A stretch of 64,000 bases of DNA, taken from assembly GCF_020023995.1 (NCBI RefSeq), contig NZ_NRRD01000016.1:17574-81573 (forward strand). The letters are read 5' to 3'. Each line of letters begins with the position of its first letter. Position 1 is the first letter of the stretch. The position numbers and the translations under genes were made by a program. The notes beneath the pieces were generated by a model. The model searched no databases, had not been told where the DNA came from, and saw nothing but the letters and a program-made list of their open reading frames with translations. Shown here piece after piece: positions 33,220 to 41,473 of the stretch. The stretch comes from Rhodobacter sp. TJ_12 (GTDB lineage Bacteria > Pseudomonadota > Alphaproteobacteria > Rhodobacterales > Rhodobacteraceae).

Positions 33220-33666
33220 ATGACCACTCTGCGCCCGAAGTTCTGGACCCTGCCACTCACCGCCTTGCGCCCCGCCGAATGGGAGGCGCTTTGCGATGGC
33301 TGCGGTAAATGCTGTCTCAACAAGCTGGAATACGAAGATACGGGCGAACTGGAGTTCACCCGTGTGGCGTGCAAGTTGCTCGATGGCGACACTTGCCGCT
33401 GCATGAGCTACGACAATCGCCACGATTACGTGCCTGAATGTGTGCGGCTGACGCCGAAATCGCTCAAGAAAAGCGTCTATTGGATGCCGGTCACCTGTGC
33501 CTATCGGCTGCGCTGGGAAGATCAGCCGTTGCCGGACTGGCATTATCTGATCTCGGGCGCGCTTGAAACGGTGCATGAGGCTGGGCAATCGGTGCGCGGC
33601 TGGACCGTTTCCGAGGCGGTGGTGCCCGAGGATGATTGGCAAGATTACGTGATCGAGGATCTTTGA
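33220..33666 (+). CDS. YcgN family cysteine-cluster protein
   Basis: A 148-residue member of the YcgN/UPF0260 family, function unknown. The diagnostic pattern is present: an N-terminal FWTLPLTALRPAEWEALCDGC start, then CGKCCLNKL, TRVACKLLD, CRCMSYDNR and DYVPECVRLTP. The eight or so cysteines probably bind zinc or an Fe-S cluster. ATG 33220 is preferred over an in-frame TTG at 33211. Its stop lies directly before the threonine aldolase start, so the two are co-transcribed. Confidence 0.9.
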   Translation: MTTLRPKFWTLPLTALRPAEWEALCDGCGKCCLNKLEYEDTGELEFTRVACKLLDGDTCRCMSYDNRHDYVPECVRLTPKSLKKSVYWMPVTCAYRLRWEDQPLPDWHYLISGALETVHEAGQSVRGWTVSEAVVPEDDWQDYVIEDL

Positions 33667-34716
33667 ATGCACTTCGCCTCTGACAATACCGCAGGCGTGG
33701 CCCCTGCGATCATGGCGGCGCTTGCGGCGGCCAATACGGGCCATGTCGCCTCTTACGGGGCGGATGCGCACAGCAAAGCGGTGGTGACCCGCCTGCGCGA
33801 GATTTTTGAGGCCCCGGAGGCCGCCGTCTATCTGGTGCCCACCGGCACGGCGGCGAACGCTTTGGCCTGTGCGGCGCTCACCCAGCCGTGGGGTGCGATC
33901 TTCTGCCACCGCAACGCCCATATTGAAGAAGACGAATGCGGCGCGCCCGAGTTTTATACCGGCGGCTCCAAGCTTGTGTTGGTCGATGGGGCCGATGCCA
34001 AGATGGACCCGCAAGCGCTGCGCCGCACCATTGCCCATACCGGGCGCGGCGGTATTCACAATGTTCAGCGCGGCATGGTTTCGATCACCAATGCGACCGA
34101 AGCGGGTGCGATTTATACGCCCCAAGAGGTCGCCGCGCTTTGCGCCGTGGCGCAAGAGTTCAAGCTGCCCGTGCATATGGATGGTGCGCGTTTTGCCAAT
34201 GCTTTGGTCAGTGCCGGCTGCACACCCGCCGAGATGACGTGGAAAGCGGGTGTGGAGGCGCTAAGCTTCGGCGGCACCAAAAACGGCTGCATGGGCGTGG
34301 AAGCGGTGATCTTGTTCAACCCCAAGCGCGCGTGGGAGTTTGAACTGCGCCGCAAGCGGGGCGGGCATCTGTTTTCCAAGCATCGGTTCTTGGCCGCGCA
34401 GATGATGGGCTATTTGCAGGATGATCTATGGCTGGATCTGGCGCGCCATGCCAATGCGATGGCGGCGAAGCTTTCGGCCGGGATCACTTCGGTGCCCGGC
34501 GCGCATCTGTTGCACCCGACCCAAGCGAATGAGGTTTTTGCGGCCTTCCCGCGGTCTGCGCATCGTCGGCTGCATGATGCGGGGGCAGCCTATTACCTCT
34601 GGCCCTTTGATCAGTCTTTGGAAGGCGAGGCGTCCGAGCCACTTTCGGCGCGCATGGTGACAAGCTGGGCCACGACGGAAGAAGAGATCGACACCTTCCT
34701 ATCGCATCTGAAATAG
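33667..34716 (+). CDS. Low-specificity L-threonine aldolase
   Basis: PLP enzyme splitting threonine or allo-threonine into glycine and acetaldehyde. In 349 residues the beta-eliminating lyase fold is clear: FASDNTAGVAP start, VPTGTAANALA for cofactor binding, HMDGARFANAL, and the Schiff-base Lys in LSFGGTKNGCMG. Size and sequence match the LtaE/bacterial low-specificity class. The ATG abuts the stop of ycgN. It converges on the lipase-like gene with only three bases between the stops. Confidence 0.92.
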   Translation: MHFASDNTAGVAPAIMAALAAANTGHVASYGADAHSKAVVTRLREIFEAPEAAVYLVPTGTAANALACAALTQPWGAIFCHRNAHIEEDECGAPEFYTGGSKLVLVDGADAKMDPQALRRTIAHTGRGGIHNVQRGMVSITNATEAGAIYTPQEVAALCAVAQEFKLPVHMDGARFANALVSAGCTPAEMTWKAGVEALSFGGTKNGCMGVEAVILFNPKRAWEFELRRKRGGHLFSKHRFLAAQMMGYLQDDLWLDLARHANAMAAKLSAGITSVPGAHLLHPTQANEVFAAFPRSAHRRLHDAGAAYYLWPFDQSLEGEASEPLSARMVTSWATTEEEIDTFLSHLK

Positions 34717-34719
34717 AGC

Positions 34720-35445
34720 TTAGGGCAGGGCGAGCCGCTTGGCCGCCGCGCCCCAACTTGGCACCGGCTCAAATGCGCCGGTGTTCAAAAACGCCAACAC
34801 TTCCACAATCACGCGCGGGTCATCCATCATCCATGTATGGGTGACCGGCAGCACGATGAAGTCCGCCATCCCCGCTTGTTTTGCGCTTTCAACCGAGACC
34901 TTGCCATCATCGGGGCCGGGGATCAGCCAAGAGGTGATCGGGTTCAGGCTGTCCTCTCCAGCGATCACAGCAAAGGCGAATTGTGGCTTGGGCAGTTGCG
35001 CGGGGGCATCGGTTTCATTGGTGCCAAGGCGCACACCTGCCGGGCCATTGAGCCAGCCAAACCAAGCCTTATCGCCAAAGGTATCCACGATTTCAGAGCC
35101 ACCATTGGGCGGCGCCAACATCACTGCGCGGTGGATGCGCGCAGCGTTTGCGCCCCGCTCGGCCCAAAGCTGCAGCAAAATCCCGCCCATCGAATGGGTG
35201 ACAACATCGACCCGTCCCGCACCGCATTGGGCGAGCCCGTCATCAATGCGCGCCGCCAAAGCCTCTAGCGGTTCCTCGGTCGAAGGGTAATCAAGGTTCA
35301 CCACCTTGCGCCCCCGCGCCATCAGCACCTTTTCGAGCACGAATAAGGAGTTGGAGGAACGCGCGAGCCCATGCAGCAAAAGCGTGCAGTCCGCTGCGGC
35401 GGGTAGGGCGGACAACAGCAAAATGAAAAAGGCTCGGATCATCAT
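34720..35445 (-). CDS. Secreted alpha/beta hydrolase, lipase-like
   Basis: A 241-residue alpha/beta hydrolase with a signal peptide ([18 protein letters not shown], then DCTLLLHG). The nucleophile elbow is THSMGG, with an oxyanion LLHGLARSS loop and a C-terminal His in PVTHTWMM. The pattern resembles lipase class 2/PGAP1-like esterases; substrate unknown. Its two possible ATGs, 35445 and 35442, lie inside the loop of a terminator-like hairpin on the same strand, which probably ends prs transcription. Expression may therefore need read-through from prs or a promoter inside the prs 3' end. Confidence 0.82.
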   Translation of the reverse strand: MMIRAFFILLLSALPAAADCTLLLHGLARSSNSLFVLEKVLMARGRKVVNLDYPSTEEPLEALAARIDDGLAQCGAGRVDVVTHSMGGILLQLWAERGANAARIHRAVMLAPPNGGSEIVDTFGDKAWFGWLNGPAGVRLGTNETDAPAQLPKPQFAFAVIAGEDSLNPITSWLIPGPDDGKVSVESAKQAGMADFIVLPVTHTWMMDDPRVIVEVLAFLNTGAFEPVPSWGAAAKRLALP

Positions 35446-35457
35446 GACCCGAGCCTT
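35427..35457 (-). terminator. Terminator of prs that contains the start codon of the next gene
   Basis: On the minus strand AAGGCTCGG (35457-35449) pairs with CCGAGCCTT (35437-35429), and the T-run TTTTT follows. The 11-base loop contains both ATGs of the lipase-like gene. The right arm and T-run are its codons 3 to 6 (Ile-Arg-Ala-Phe region). It lies 28 bases after the prs stop. Confidence 0.65.
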
Positions 35458-35484
35458 GAGCGATTTGGCGGTGCCTGTCCAGCT

Positions 35485-36504
35485 TTAGCCAGTGGAATAG
35501 AGCCCCTCGTAGATCGGCACCAAAGTGTCCGTCTCAAAGAGCGAGCTGACCGAGGTGCCCGACCACGTGTTCAAGATCGCTTGGGCGAACATCGGCGCGG
35601 TCGGCACGATCCGGATATTCGGGGCGTTTTTCACCGCTTCGGTCGGCTCGATGGAATCGGTGATCACCAGCGATTTCATCACCGATTTTGTGACGCGCTC
35701 AACCGCCGGACCCGACATCACACCATGGGTGATGTAGGAATGCACCTCGGTCGCGCCCGCTTCAATCAGCACTTCGGCGGCTTTGCACAAGGTGCCTGCG
35801 GTGTCGCAAAGGTCATCGACGATGATGCATTTCTTGCCGGTCACCTCACCGATCACCGTCATGCCGGCGACTTCGCCCGCCTTTTCGCGGCGTTTGTCTA
35901 CAATGGCGAGCGGTGCGCCGATGCGCTTGGCCAGTTCACGGGCCCGCGCCACGCCGCCCACGTCGGGCGAGATCACCATCACATCGTCCAACTGGCCTTT
36001 GAAATGGTGCAAGATGTCGAGCGCAAAGACCGGGGCGGCGTAAAGGTTATCCACCGGAATGTCGAAGAAGCCTTGGATCTGCGTCGCGTGCAAATCGAGC
36101 GTCAGCACCCGATCCACGCCCGCCTCGGTCAACAGGTTCGCCACCAGCTTGGCCGAAATCGGCGTGCGGGCCTTGGCGCGGCGGTCTTGGCGGGCATAGC
36201 CGAAATAGGGAATGACAGCGGTGATGCGATCCGCCGACGAGCGTTTAAGCGCATCGGTCATAATCAGCAGTTCCATCAGGTTGTCATTCGCCGGGTTCGA
36301 GGTCGGCTGAATGATATACATGTCTTCGCCGCGGACGTTCTCATAGACCTCGACAAAGATTTCTTGATCGTTGAACCGTTCCACACGGGCGTCCACCAGA
36401 CCCACCGACATGCCGCGATGCATCGACATGCGCCGCGCAATGGCTTGGGCAAGCGGGCGGTTGGCATTGCCGGAAATGAGCTTCGGTTCAGTCATCGCGG
36501 GCAT
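35485..36504 (-). CDS. prs: Ribose-phosphate pyrophosphokinase
   Basis: Makes PRPP from ribose 5-phosphate and ATP, for nucleotide, histidine and tryptophan synthesis. The 339-residue class I enzyme has [51 protein letters not shown], the catalytic [13 protein letters not shown] flexible loop region, and the PRPP-binding [21 protein letters not shown] 36504 has AAGGA at spacing 7, better than the inner ATG 36495. The frame is open far upstream to 36834, but that part does not look coding. rpiA, which makes its substrate, is elsewhere in the window (60789). Confidence 0.95.
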   Translation of the reverse strand: MPAMTEPKLISGNANRPLAQAIARRMSMHRGMSVGLVDARVERFNDQEIFVEVYENVRGEDMYIIQPTSNPANDNLMELLIMTDALKRSSADRITAVIPYFGYARQDRRAKARTPISAKLVANLLTEAGVDRVLTLDLHATQIQGFFDIPVDNLYAAPVFALDILHHFKGQLDDVMVISPDVGGVARARELAKRIGAPLAIVDKRREKAGEVAGMTVIGEVTGKKCIIVDDLCDTAGTLCKAAEVLIEAGATEVHSYITHGVMSGPAVERVTKSVMKSLVITDSIEPTEAVKNAPNIRIVPTAPMFAQAILNTWSGTSVSSLFETDTLVPIYEGLYSTG

Positions 36505-36615
36505 CTTTCGTCCTTTCTGGGGTTCCGGCTGTTGGGCCACGGATTCGCCGGATTGCGCCTGCATTAGCACCGGGCTAGCCTGCCCGCAAACCTTGCACGA
36601 CCGGGGAGCGATACT

Positions 36616-37215
36616 ATGGCGCAGATCGACTACTTTTTCTCTGTTTTCAGCCCCTGGACCTATTTGGCCGGGGATCGGCTGGAACAGATCGCGGCGAAAC
36701 ATGGCGCGAGCATCACCTATAAGCCGCTTGATCTGCTCACGCTCTTTGATCGCACAGGCGGTGTGCGCCCCGCTGCGCGCCATCCCAGCCGGATGGAGTA
36801 TCGGATGCAGGAGTTGGAGCGCTGGGCGAAACATCTGGGCAAAGAGATGGTGTTCAAACCCGCGGGCTATCCGCCCAATGGCGCACCGGCGTCATATGCG
36901 GTGATCGCGGCGCAGGCGGCGGGCGGCGGCGATTTGGGGGCCTTGGTGCAGGGGATCGCGCAAGCGGTCTGGGTCGAAGACCGCAATATCGGCGAAGATG
37001 ACGTCTTGCGCGAAAAGCTTGAAGCGGCGGGGTTCGACTCGAACCTTGTCACCACCGGGCTTTTTACCGGCGCAATGGCCTATGAGAAAAACCTTGAAGA
37101 AGCGGTGGAGCGCGGGGTCTTTGGTTCGCCCTTCTACATTGTGGCCGAAAGCGATCAGCGCTTTTGGGGCCAAGATCGGCTTGATTTTCTTGACGCGCAT
37201 CTGGGCATGTTGTGA
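36616..37215 (+). CDS. DsbA-fold 2-hydroxychromene-2-carboxylate isomerase family protein
   Basis: A 199-residue thioredoxin-fold protein of the kappa-class GST/HCCA isomerase group. The start [19 protein letters not shown] contains the family SPW(T/A)Y catalytic Ser region in place of the CxxC of DsbA. The closing [10 protein letters not shown] and [13 protein letters not shown] are typical. HCCA isomerases act in naphthalene catabolism with glutathione, but most genomic members, including this one, have no such context. The substrate is unknown. Its stop overlaps the start of the following hydrolase gene by one base. Confidence 0.87.
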   Translation: MAQIDYFFSVFSPWTYLAGDRLEQIAAKHGASITYKPLDLLTLFDRTGGVRPAARHPSRMEYRMQELERWAKHLGKEMVFKPAGYPPNGAPASYAVIAAQAAGGGDLGALVQGIAQAVWVEDRNIGEDDVLREKLEAAGFDSNLVTTGLFTGAMAYEKNLEEAVERGVFGSPFYIVAESDQRFWGQDRLDFLDAHLGML

Positions 37216-38027
37216 TGGCGCGCGATACGCGGTTGGGCCACGAGATTTACTGGCAAGAGATTGGGCAAGGGGAACGCCCGGCGCTTGCCATCCATTGCAC
37301 TTTGGGCGCGTCGAGCCTGTGGGGGCCGGTGCTCGATCCCCTAACCGATGTCCTGACGACCACCGTGTTTGATCAGCCCGGCCATGGCCAATCCGGCCCG
37401 TGGATGGCGGCGGGGGCGGAGCCCGGGGCCTATCAAAAGCTGGTCACGCAATTGGCCGCTGGTTTCATCACCCGGCCCGTCGATTTGATCGGGCATAGTT
37501 TCGGCGCCTCGGTTGCGCTGCGCATCGCGGTGGGCGCACCCGAAGCCGTACGCTCGCTCACGCTGATCGAGCCGGTTCTCTTTAAATCGGTTGAGGGCAG
37601 CGCCGAATGGCGCGATTTGCGCGCTCATCAGGACAATTTCGAAGCCTTGATCGATAGCGGCGCCTATGAAGCCGCCGCCAAAGGTTTCATGCGTGATTGG
37701 GGCGCGGGCGTGCCGTGGGAGGCGCTGCCTGAACATCAACGCGAACGTTTTTGCACGCAAATGCCGATGGTGCGGAATATCTCCAGCGCCAATTTCGAAG
37801 ACCCGGGTCAGATTTGGCGCGCCGATGGGCTTGAAGGGATCGATGCGCCGGTGATGCTGATCCATGGCGATCAAAGCCCGCCGATCGTCGCCAAGGTCTG
37901 CGCCGCGATGGCCGAGCGTTTGGCTGATGTGGGCACCGCCTGCATTCCGGGCGGGGGGCATATGCTGCCCGTCACCCATGCGGCGCAAGTCACCGATTTG
38001 ATCGCCCTTAATCTGGAGCGCAGCTAG
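37215..38027 (+). CDS. Alpha/beta-fold hydrolase
   Basis: A 270-residue cytoplasmic alpha/beta hydrolase. Nucleophile Ser is in LIGHSFGASVALRIA; the acid residue is probably the Asp in LIHGDQSPP, and the His is in PGGGHMLPVTHA near the end. No signal peptide. Substrate unknown. The ATG at 37215 shares its A with the stop codon of the DsbA-fold gene; a GTG at 37212 is an alternative. The two genes form a unit. The stop is followed by a hairpin (38027-38044) without T-run, where it converges with purK. Confidence 0.87.
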   Translation: MARDTRLGHEIYWQEIGQGERPALAIHCTLGASSLWGPVLDPLTDVLTTTVFDQPGHGQSGPWMAAGAEPGAYQKLVTQLAAGFITRPVDLIGHSFGASVALRIAVGAPEAVRSLTLIEPVLFKSVEGSAEWRDLRAHQDNFEALIDSGAYEAAAKGFMRDWGAGVPWEALPEHQRERFCTQMPMVRNISSANFEDPGQIWRADGLEGIDAPVMLIHGDQSPPIVAKVCAAMAERLADVGTACIPGGGHMLPVTHAAQVTDLIALNLERS

Positions 38028-38048
38028 GGGCGCATCGGCGCCCCCCGC

Positions 38049-39113
38049 TTAGATCACGCGATTGACATGGCCCATCTTGCGGCCGGGCTTGGCCTCGGCC
38101 TTGCCGTAAAGATGGATTTGCGTGTTTTTCGCCTTGGCAAATTCGGGGATGCGATCCACGTCATCGCCGATCAGGTTGAGCATTTCCACATCGGCATAGC
38201 GTCCGCCATCGCCCAAGGGCCAGCCCGCGATCGCGCGAATATGCTGTTCGAACTGATCGACCGCACAGCCCGCTTGCGTCCAGTGCCCCGAATTGTGCAC
38301 GCGCGGCGCGATTTCATTGACCACCAGCCCTTCGGGCGTCACGAACAGCTCCACCCCCAAAACGCCCACATAATCGAGCGCATTGAGGATGCGCGCCGCG
38401 ATCAGAACCGCATCCGAGCGCAGATTGGGCGAGATACGGGCAGGCACGGTCGTTGTGTGCAGGATGCCCGACTTATGCACGTTTTCACCGGGGTCATAGC
38501 AGGCAACCGCGCCATCCAGCCCGCGCGCGGCAATCACCGAAATCTCGGCCGAGAAATTCACGAACCCTTCAAGCACAGCCGCGGCCCCGCCCATGGCCGC
38601 CAAAGCCTCTGCGGCTTCGGTGTCCGCCATGATCCGGGCCTGGCCTTTGCCATCATAGCCAAGGCGCGTGGTCTTCAAGATCGCGGGCGTGCCGATCTTC
38701 GCCAGCGCGGCTTCCAGCGTGGCGGCGTCATCCACTTGTGCCCAAGGTGCGGTGGTCAGGCCGATTTCATTGAGAAAGCTCTTTTCCAAGATCCGGTCTT
38801 GGCTGATCGCAAGCGCGCGCCGCCCCGGGCGGATCGGGCGCAGGCTTTCCAAAAGATCCAGCGCCGAGGTCGGGATGTTCTCAAACTCATAGGTGATGAC
38901 ATCGACGCCTTGCGCAAAGGCGCGCAGGCAAGCTTCATCCTCGTAAGGCGCGGTAAAGACCCGCTCGGCCACATGGCCCGCTGGCGCGCCTGCACCGGGT
39001 TCATAGATATGGCATTTCAGCCCCATGCGCGCCGCTGCGACCGAAAGCATCCGCCCTAGTTGCCCGCCACCCAAAATACCAATCGTCGCGCCCGGTTTCA
39101 GCATGTCAGTCAT
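38049..39113 (-). CDS. purK: 5-(carboxyamino)imidazole ribonucleotide synthase
   Basis: ATP-dependent carboxylation step of purine synthesis: AIR plus bicarbonate gives N5-CAIR. The ATP-grasp enzyme has 354 residues with [22 protein letters not shown] at the start (first 20 shown in part), [32 protein letters not shown] and the metal-binding [15 protein letters not shown] 39113 overlaps purE by eight bases; a second ATG at 39104 is possible. The purE-purK order is standard, and the overlap implies coupled translation. The product passes to PurE. Confidence 0.95.
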   Translation of the reverse strand: MTDMLKPGATIGILGGGQLGRMLSVAAARMGLKCHIYEPGAGAPAGHVAERVFTAPYEDEACLRAFAQGVDVITYEFENIPTSALDLLESLRPIRPGRRALAISQDRILEKSFLNEIGLTTAPWAQVDDAATLEAALAKIGTPAILKTTRLGYDGKGQARIMADTEAAEALAAMGGAAAVLEGFVNFSAEISVIAARGLDGAVACYDPGENVHKSGILHTTTVPARISPNLRSDAVLIAARILNALDYVGVLGVELFVTPEGLVVNEIAPRVHNSGHWTQAGCAVDQFEQHIRAIAGWPLGDGGRYADVEMLNLIGDDVDRIPEFAKAKNTQIHLYGKAEAKPGRKMGHVNRVI

Positions 39114-39591
39114 CTTTCGGTTCGTCGGGGATCGAAGCGGAAAGCGCATCGCGCCACGCATCAAGCCGCGTGGCCAGATCGGGATCTTGCAGCGCCAAAA
39201 TCCCCGCCGCCATCAGCCCGGCATTGGCCGCGCCCGCTGCGCCAATCGCCATTGTGGCAACCGGAAAGCCCTTGGGCATCTGCACGATGGAATAAAGGCT
39301 GTCGACACCCGAAAGCGCGCGGGTCTGCACCGGCACGCCCACCACAGGCACACGGGTTTTCGACGCCATCATGCCGGGCAAATGTGCCGCGCCGCCCGCA
39401 CCCGCGATGATCACCTGAAGACCGCGTTCGGCGGCGGTTTTGCCATAGGCCCAAAGCCGGTCCGGGGTGCGGTGTGCCGAGACGATCTTCGTTTCATAGG
39501 CGACACCCAGTTCATCAAGGATCGTCGCCGCTTCGCGCATGGTCGCCCAGTCCGACTGGCTGCCCATGATGATTCCAACTTTCACGCCCAT
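39106..39591 (-). CDS. purE: 5-(carboxyamino)imidazole ribonucleotide mutase
   Basis: Converts N5-CAIR to CAIR. The 161-residue class I PurE has [26 protein letters not shown] (with the active-site His), [14 protein letters not shown] and [19 protein letters not shown], all invariant in the family. ATG 39591 is preferred because GGGGGA precedes it; an ATG at 39603 is possible. It overlaps purK. Upstream lies the divergent-free gap to the DUF465 gene on the same strand, about 85 bases, so the three may be co-transcribed. Confidence 0.95.
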   Translation of the reverse strand: MGVKVGIIMGSQSDWATMREAATILDELGVAYETKIVSAHRTPDRLWAYGKTAAERGLQVIIAGAGGAAHLPGMMASKTRVPVVGVPVQTRALSGVDSLYSIVQMPKGFPVATMAIGAAGAANAGLMAAGILALQDPDLATRLDAWRDALSASIPDEPKDD

Positions 39592-39676
39592 CCGGTCCCC
39601 CAAATTCTGGAACCGGCACTATAGGCGGGTGGTCCGTGGGGGCAAGGGCCCGCCCGCACCCGGTGCGCCTTTGAGC

Positions 39677-39907
39677 TTAGGCGATAATATCGGGGGTCAG
39701 CCGGTCTTCGATCCGGGCGATCTGATCCTTCAGTGCAAGCTTTTGCTTTTTCAGCCGCACAAGGCGCAATTGGTCGGGGTGTGTGGCTTCGACAAGTGCG
39801 GTGATCGCCTCGTCAAGGTCGCGGTGTTCGCGCCGCAATACCTCTAGCTTGACCCGAAGCACCTCGTCCGAATTCATTTCCAAGGGCGTATCGCTATGGG
39901 CGTTCAT
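39677..39907 (-). CDS. DUF465 (YdcH) family small coiled-coil protein
   Basis: A 76-residue protein of the YdcH/DUF465 family. The family core is clear: LRREHRDLDEAITALVE followed by LRLVRLKKQKLALKDQIARIE, a single helical hairpin with basic LKKQKLALKD. Its function is unknown; it is widespread in proteobacteria. ATG 39907 gives MNAHSDTP; the frame continues upstream to 39940 without a good ribosome binding site. It is on the same strand as purE. Confidence 0.88.
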   Translation of the reverse strand: MNAHSDTPLEMNSDEVLRVKLEVLRREHRDLDEAITALVEATHPDQLRLVRLKKQKLALKDQIARIEDRLTPDIIA

Positions 39908-40030
39908 GGCGGGGTTCCGGCAAAAGAGCAATGACATCACGGGCGGGCGAGTCGCCTGCCGTTTGAATGATTATAAGCGATTTCTGGCATTTGCGGAGGA
40001 AATTTCAAGGGCTGTGGCGGGGGGCAGCCT

Positions 40031-40058
40031 CTTGCGCCGCCGTATGGAGCCCCCATAT
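40031..40058 (+). promoter_or_regulatory. Sigma-32-like promoter for hsp20
   Basis: CTTGCG (40031-40036) followed after 14 bases by CCCCATAT (40051-40058) agrees with the heat-shock consensus CTTGAA-N13-17-CCCCAT, with a mismatch at the end of the -35 box. Transcription would start near 40065, leaving a leader of about 60 bases before the Hsp20 start. The gene function and the rpoH gene in the same window support the call. Confidence 0.6.
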
Positions 40059-40125
40059 CTTGCACACAGGGTTGCCGGATCGCGGGACCCTTCTTTGCAA
40101 CGTCGCTTTCCAAAGGGCTTGCCAG

Positions 40126-40539
40126 ATGACAAAACTGAGCTTTGGCGCACATCCTTACCTTTTGGGGTTCGATCAACTCGAACGCCTTGTCGAGCGGACA
40201 GCCAAATCCGGCTCCGACGCCTACCCGCCCTATAATATCGAGCAATCGGGGGCGGATGAATTCCGCATCACCTTGGCCGTGGCCGGCTTTGCCGAGGCCG
40301 ATCTTGCCATCACCATGGAGGACCGCGCCTTGGTGATTCGTGGTCGTCAGGCCGAAGACGGGACCGAGCGCATTTTTTTGCACCGCGGGATTGCCGCGCG
40401 CGCATTTCAACGTAGCTTTGTCTTAGCAGACGGTGTCGAGGTGGCGGGAGCCGGGCTGGAAAACGGCCTTTTGCACATTGACCTAAAGCGGGCGCAGCCC
40501 GAGCCGGTCGTGCAATCGATTCCGATCCACACGAGGTAA
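40126..40539 (+). CDS. Small heat-shock protein, Hsp20/IbpA type
   Basis: ATP-independent holdase chaperone of 137 residues. The alpha-crystallin domain spans about 30-130: YPPYNIEQSGADEFRITLAV, AGFAEADLAITMEDRALVIRG, FLHRGIAARAFQRSFVLAD and the closing GLLHIDLKR. This is the class A, IbpA-like type of rhizobia and Rhodobacter. ATG 40126 begins MTKLSFGAHPYLLGFD, typical of the family. A heat-shock-like promoter lies about 70-95 bases upstream. The DUF1150 gene follows after ten bases, a conserved pairing. Confidence 0.93.
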   Translation: MTKLSFGAHPYLLGFDQLERLVERTAKSGSDAYPPYNIEQSGADEFRITLAVAGFAEADLAITMEDRALVIRGRQAEDGTERIFLHRGIAARAFQRSFVLADGVEVAGAGLENGLLHIDLKRAQPEPVVQSIPIHTR

Positions 40540-40549
40540 GGGGAAAATC

Positions 40550-40789
40550 ATGGATCATAAATTCGATTTCGGCCCCGCGATGGGCGGGGAAAGCAGCGAG
40601 CGTATCGTCTATGTGCGCCCCGTGGCTGTGGCAGACCTGCCCGAGGAAATTCGCCAGCAGGCGCGCGGGCTGACCCAGCTTTACGCGCTGCATGATGCCA
40701 ATGGTGAACGGCTGGCGCTGGTGAAGGACCGCTGGATGGCCTTCCATCTGGCGCGCGAGAACGAGGCCGTGGCGTTGAGCGTGCACTGA
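40550..40789 (+). CDS. DUF1150 family protein
   Basis: A 79-residue protein of the alphaproteobacterial DUF1150 family. The conserved part is IVYVRPVAVADLPEEIRQQA and LYALHDANGERLALVKDRWMAFHLARENEA (shown as two stretches: LYALHDANGERLALV and KDRWMAFHLARENE). Function unknown; DUF1150 commonly sits next to Hsp20 genes, as here, suggesting a link to protein quality control. GGGGAAAATC precedes the ATG. It shares the hsp20 transcript. Confidence 0.88.
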   Translation: MDHKFDFGPAMGGESSERIVYVRPVAVADLPEEIRQQARGLTQLYALHDANGERLALVKDRWMAFHLARENEAVALSVH

Positions 40790-40915
40790 GCCGGGCGCCC
40801 GAAAGCCGGGCCAAATCCCAGATCACGAAAACGTGGCGCCCGCAGCTTGCTGCGGGCGTGAAACTTTTTGGCCGCGCTTTGGTTGGGATGGGGAACCCCC
40901 AACAAGGAGGCCAAG

Positions 40916-41398
40916 ATGTCATCGAAAACAACCTACGCCCCGACCCAGATTGCGCTGCATTGGGTGATTGTGGTGCTGTTCTATTTCAACTTTTTCGTGT
41001 CCGAAGGGATGGGGCGCGCGAATTATCAATTGCATTCGGGCCAGCCGGTGACGGGTTCTGTCGCCGATTGGCATATTCCGGTCGGGCTGACGCTTCTTGG
41101 CCTGATGATCTTGCGGTTGCTGCTGCGCTTGCGTGATGGCGTGCCTGCCCCCGCCGATGGCGGTGATCCGCGTTTGGCCAAATTGGCCGAGGCGCTGCAT
41201 TGGGTGTTTTACGCGCTTTTGATCCTTGGTCCGATGGCGGGCGCAGCCTCTTGGTATTTCGGTATGCGCACGTTGGGCGAATGGCATGGCCCGATCATGA
41301 CGCTCGCCTTCTTTTTGACCTTCGCCCATATCGGCGCGGCGCTTTATCACCAGTTCTGGCTCAAGGATAATCTGATCGCGCGGATGCGGGCCTCGTGA
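40916..41398 (+). CDS. Cytochrome b561 family di-haem membrane protein
   Basis: A 160-residue inner-membrane cytochrome with four predicted helices. Candidate haem-ligand histidines are in ALHWVIVVLF, DWHIPVG, LHWVFYALL and FAHIGAALYH. The family moves electrons between quinol and periplasmic acceptors, or handles superoxide (CybB type). AAGGAGG at 40904-40910 gives ATG 40916. A strong bidirectional terminator follows. The neighbours do not reveal a partner. Confidence 0.9.
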   Translation: MSSKTTYAPTQIALHWVIVVLFYFNFFVSEGMGRANYQLHSGQPVTGSVADWHIPVGLTLLGLMILRLLLRLRDGVPAPADGGDPRLAKLAEALHWVFYALLILGPMAGAASWYFGMRTLGEWHGPIMTLAFFLTFAHIGAALYHQFWLKDNLIARMRAS

Positions 41399-41419
41399 CG
41401 CGATCATCGGCGCAAACAA

Positions 41420-41460
41420 AAGGAAACGCCCCGAAGCTTGGCTTCGGGGCGTTTGTTTTT
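41420..41460. terminator. Bidirectional terminator between cytochrome b561 and sat-cysC
   Basis: ACGCCCCGAAGC (41426-41437) and GCTTCGGGGCGT (41441-41452) form a perfect 12-bp stem with a TTG-containing loop. T-rich sequence follows on the right and A-rich sequence lies on the left, so it can stop both convergent transcripts. Confidence 0.88.
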
Positions 41461-41473
41461 CGTACCAGATGGA

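Noticed and set aside
32032..34176. Open frame of about 714 codons on the minus strand
   Set aside because: Antisense to the MaoC-like, ribF, ycgN and threonine aldolase genes, all of which are recognisable. It is a GC-rich shadow.
38027..38044. Terminator between the alpha/beta hydrolase and purK
   Set aside because: GGGGCGC-ATCG-GCGCCCC is a good stem but has no T-run on either side, so it may be chance in GC-rich DNA.
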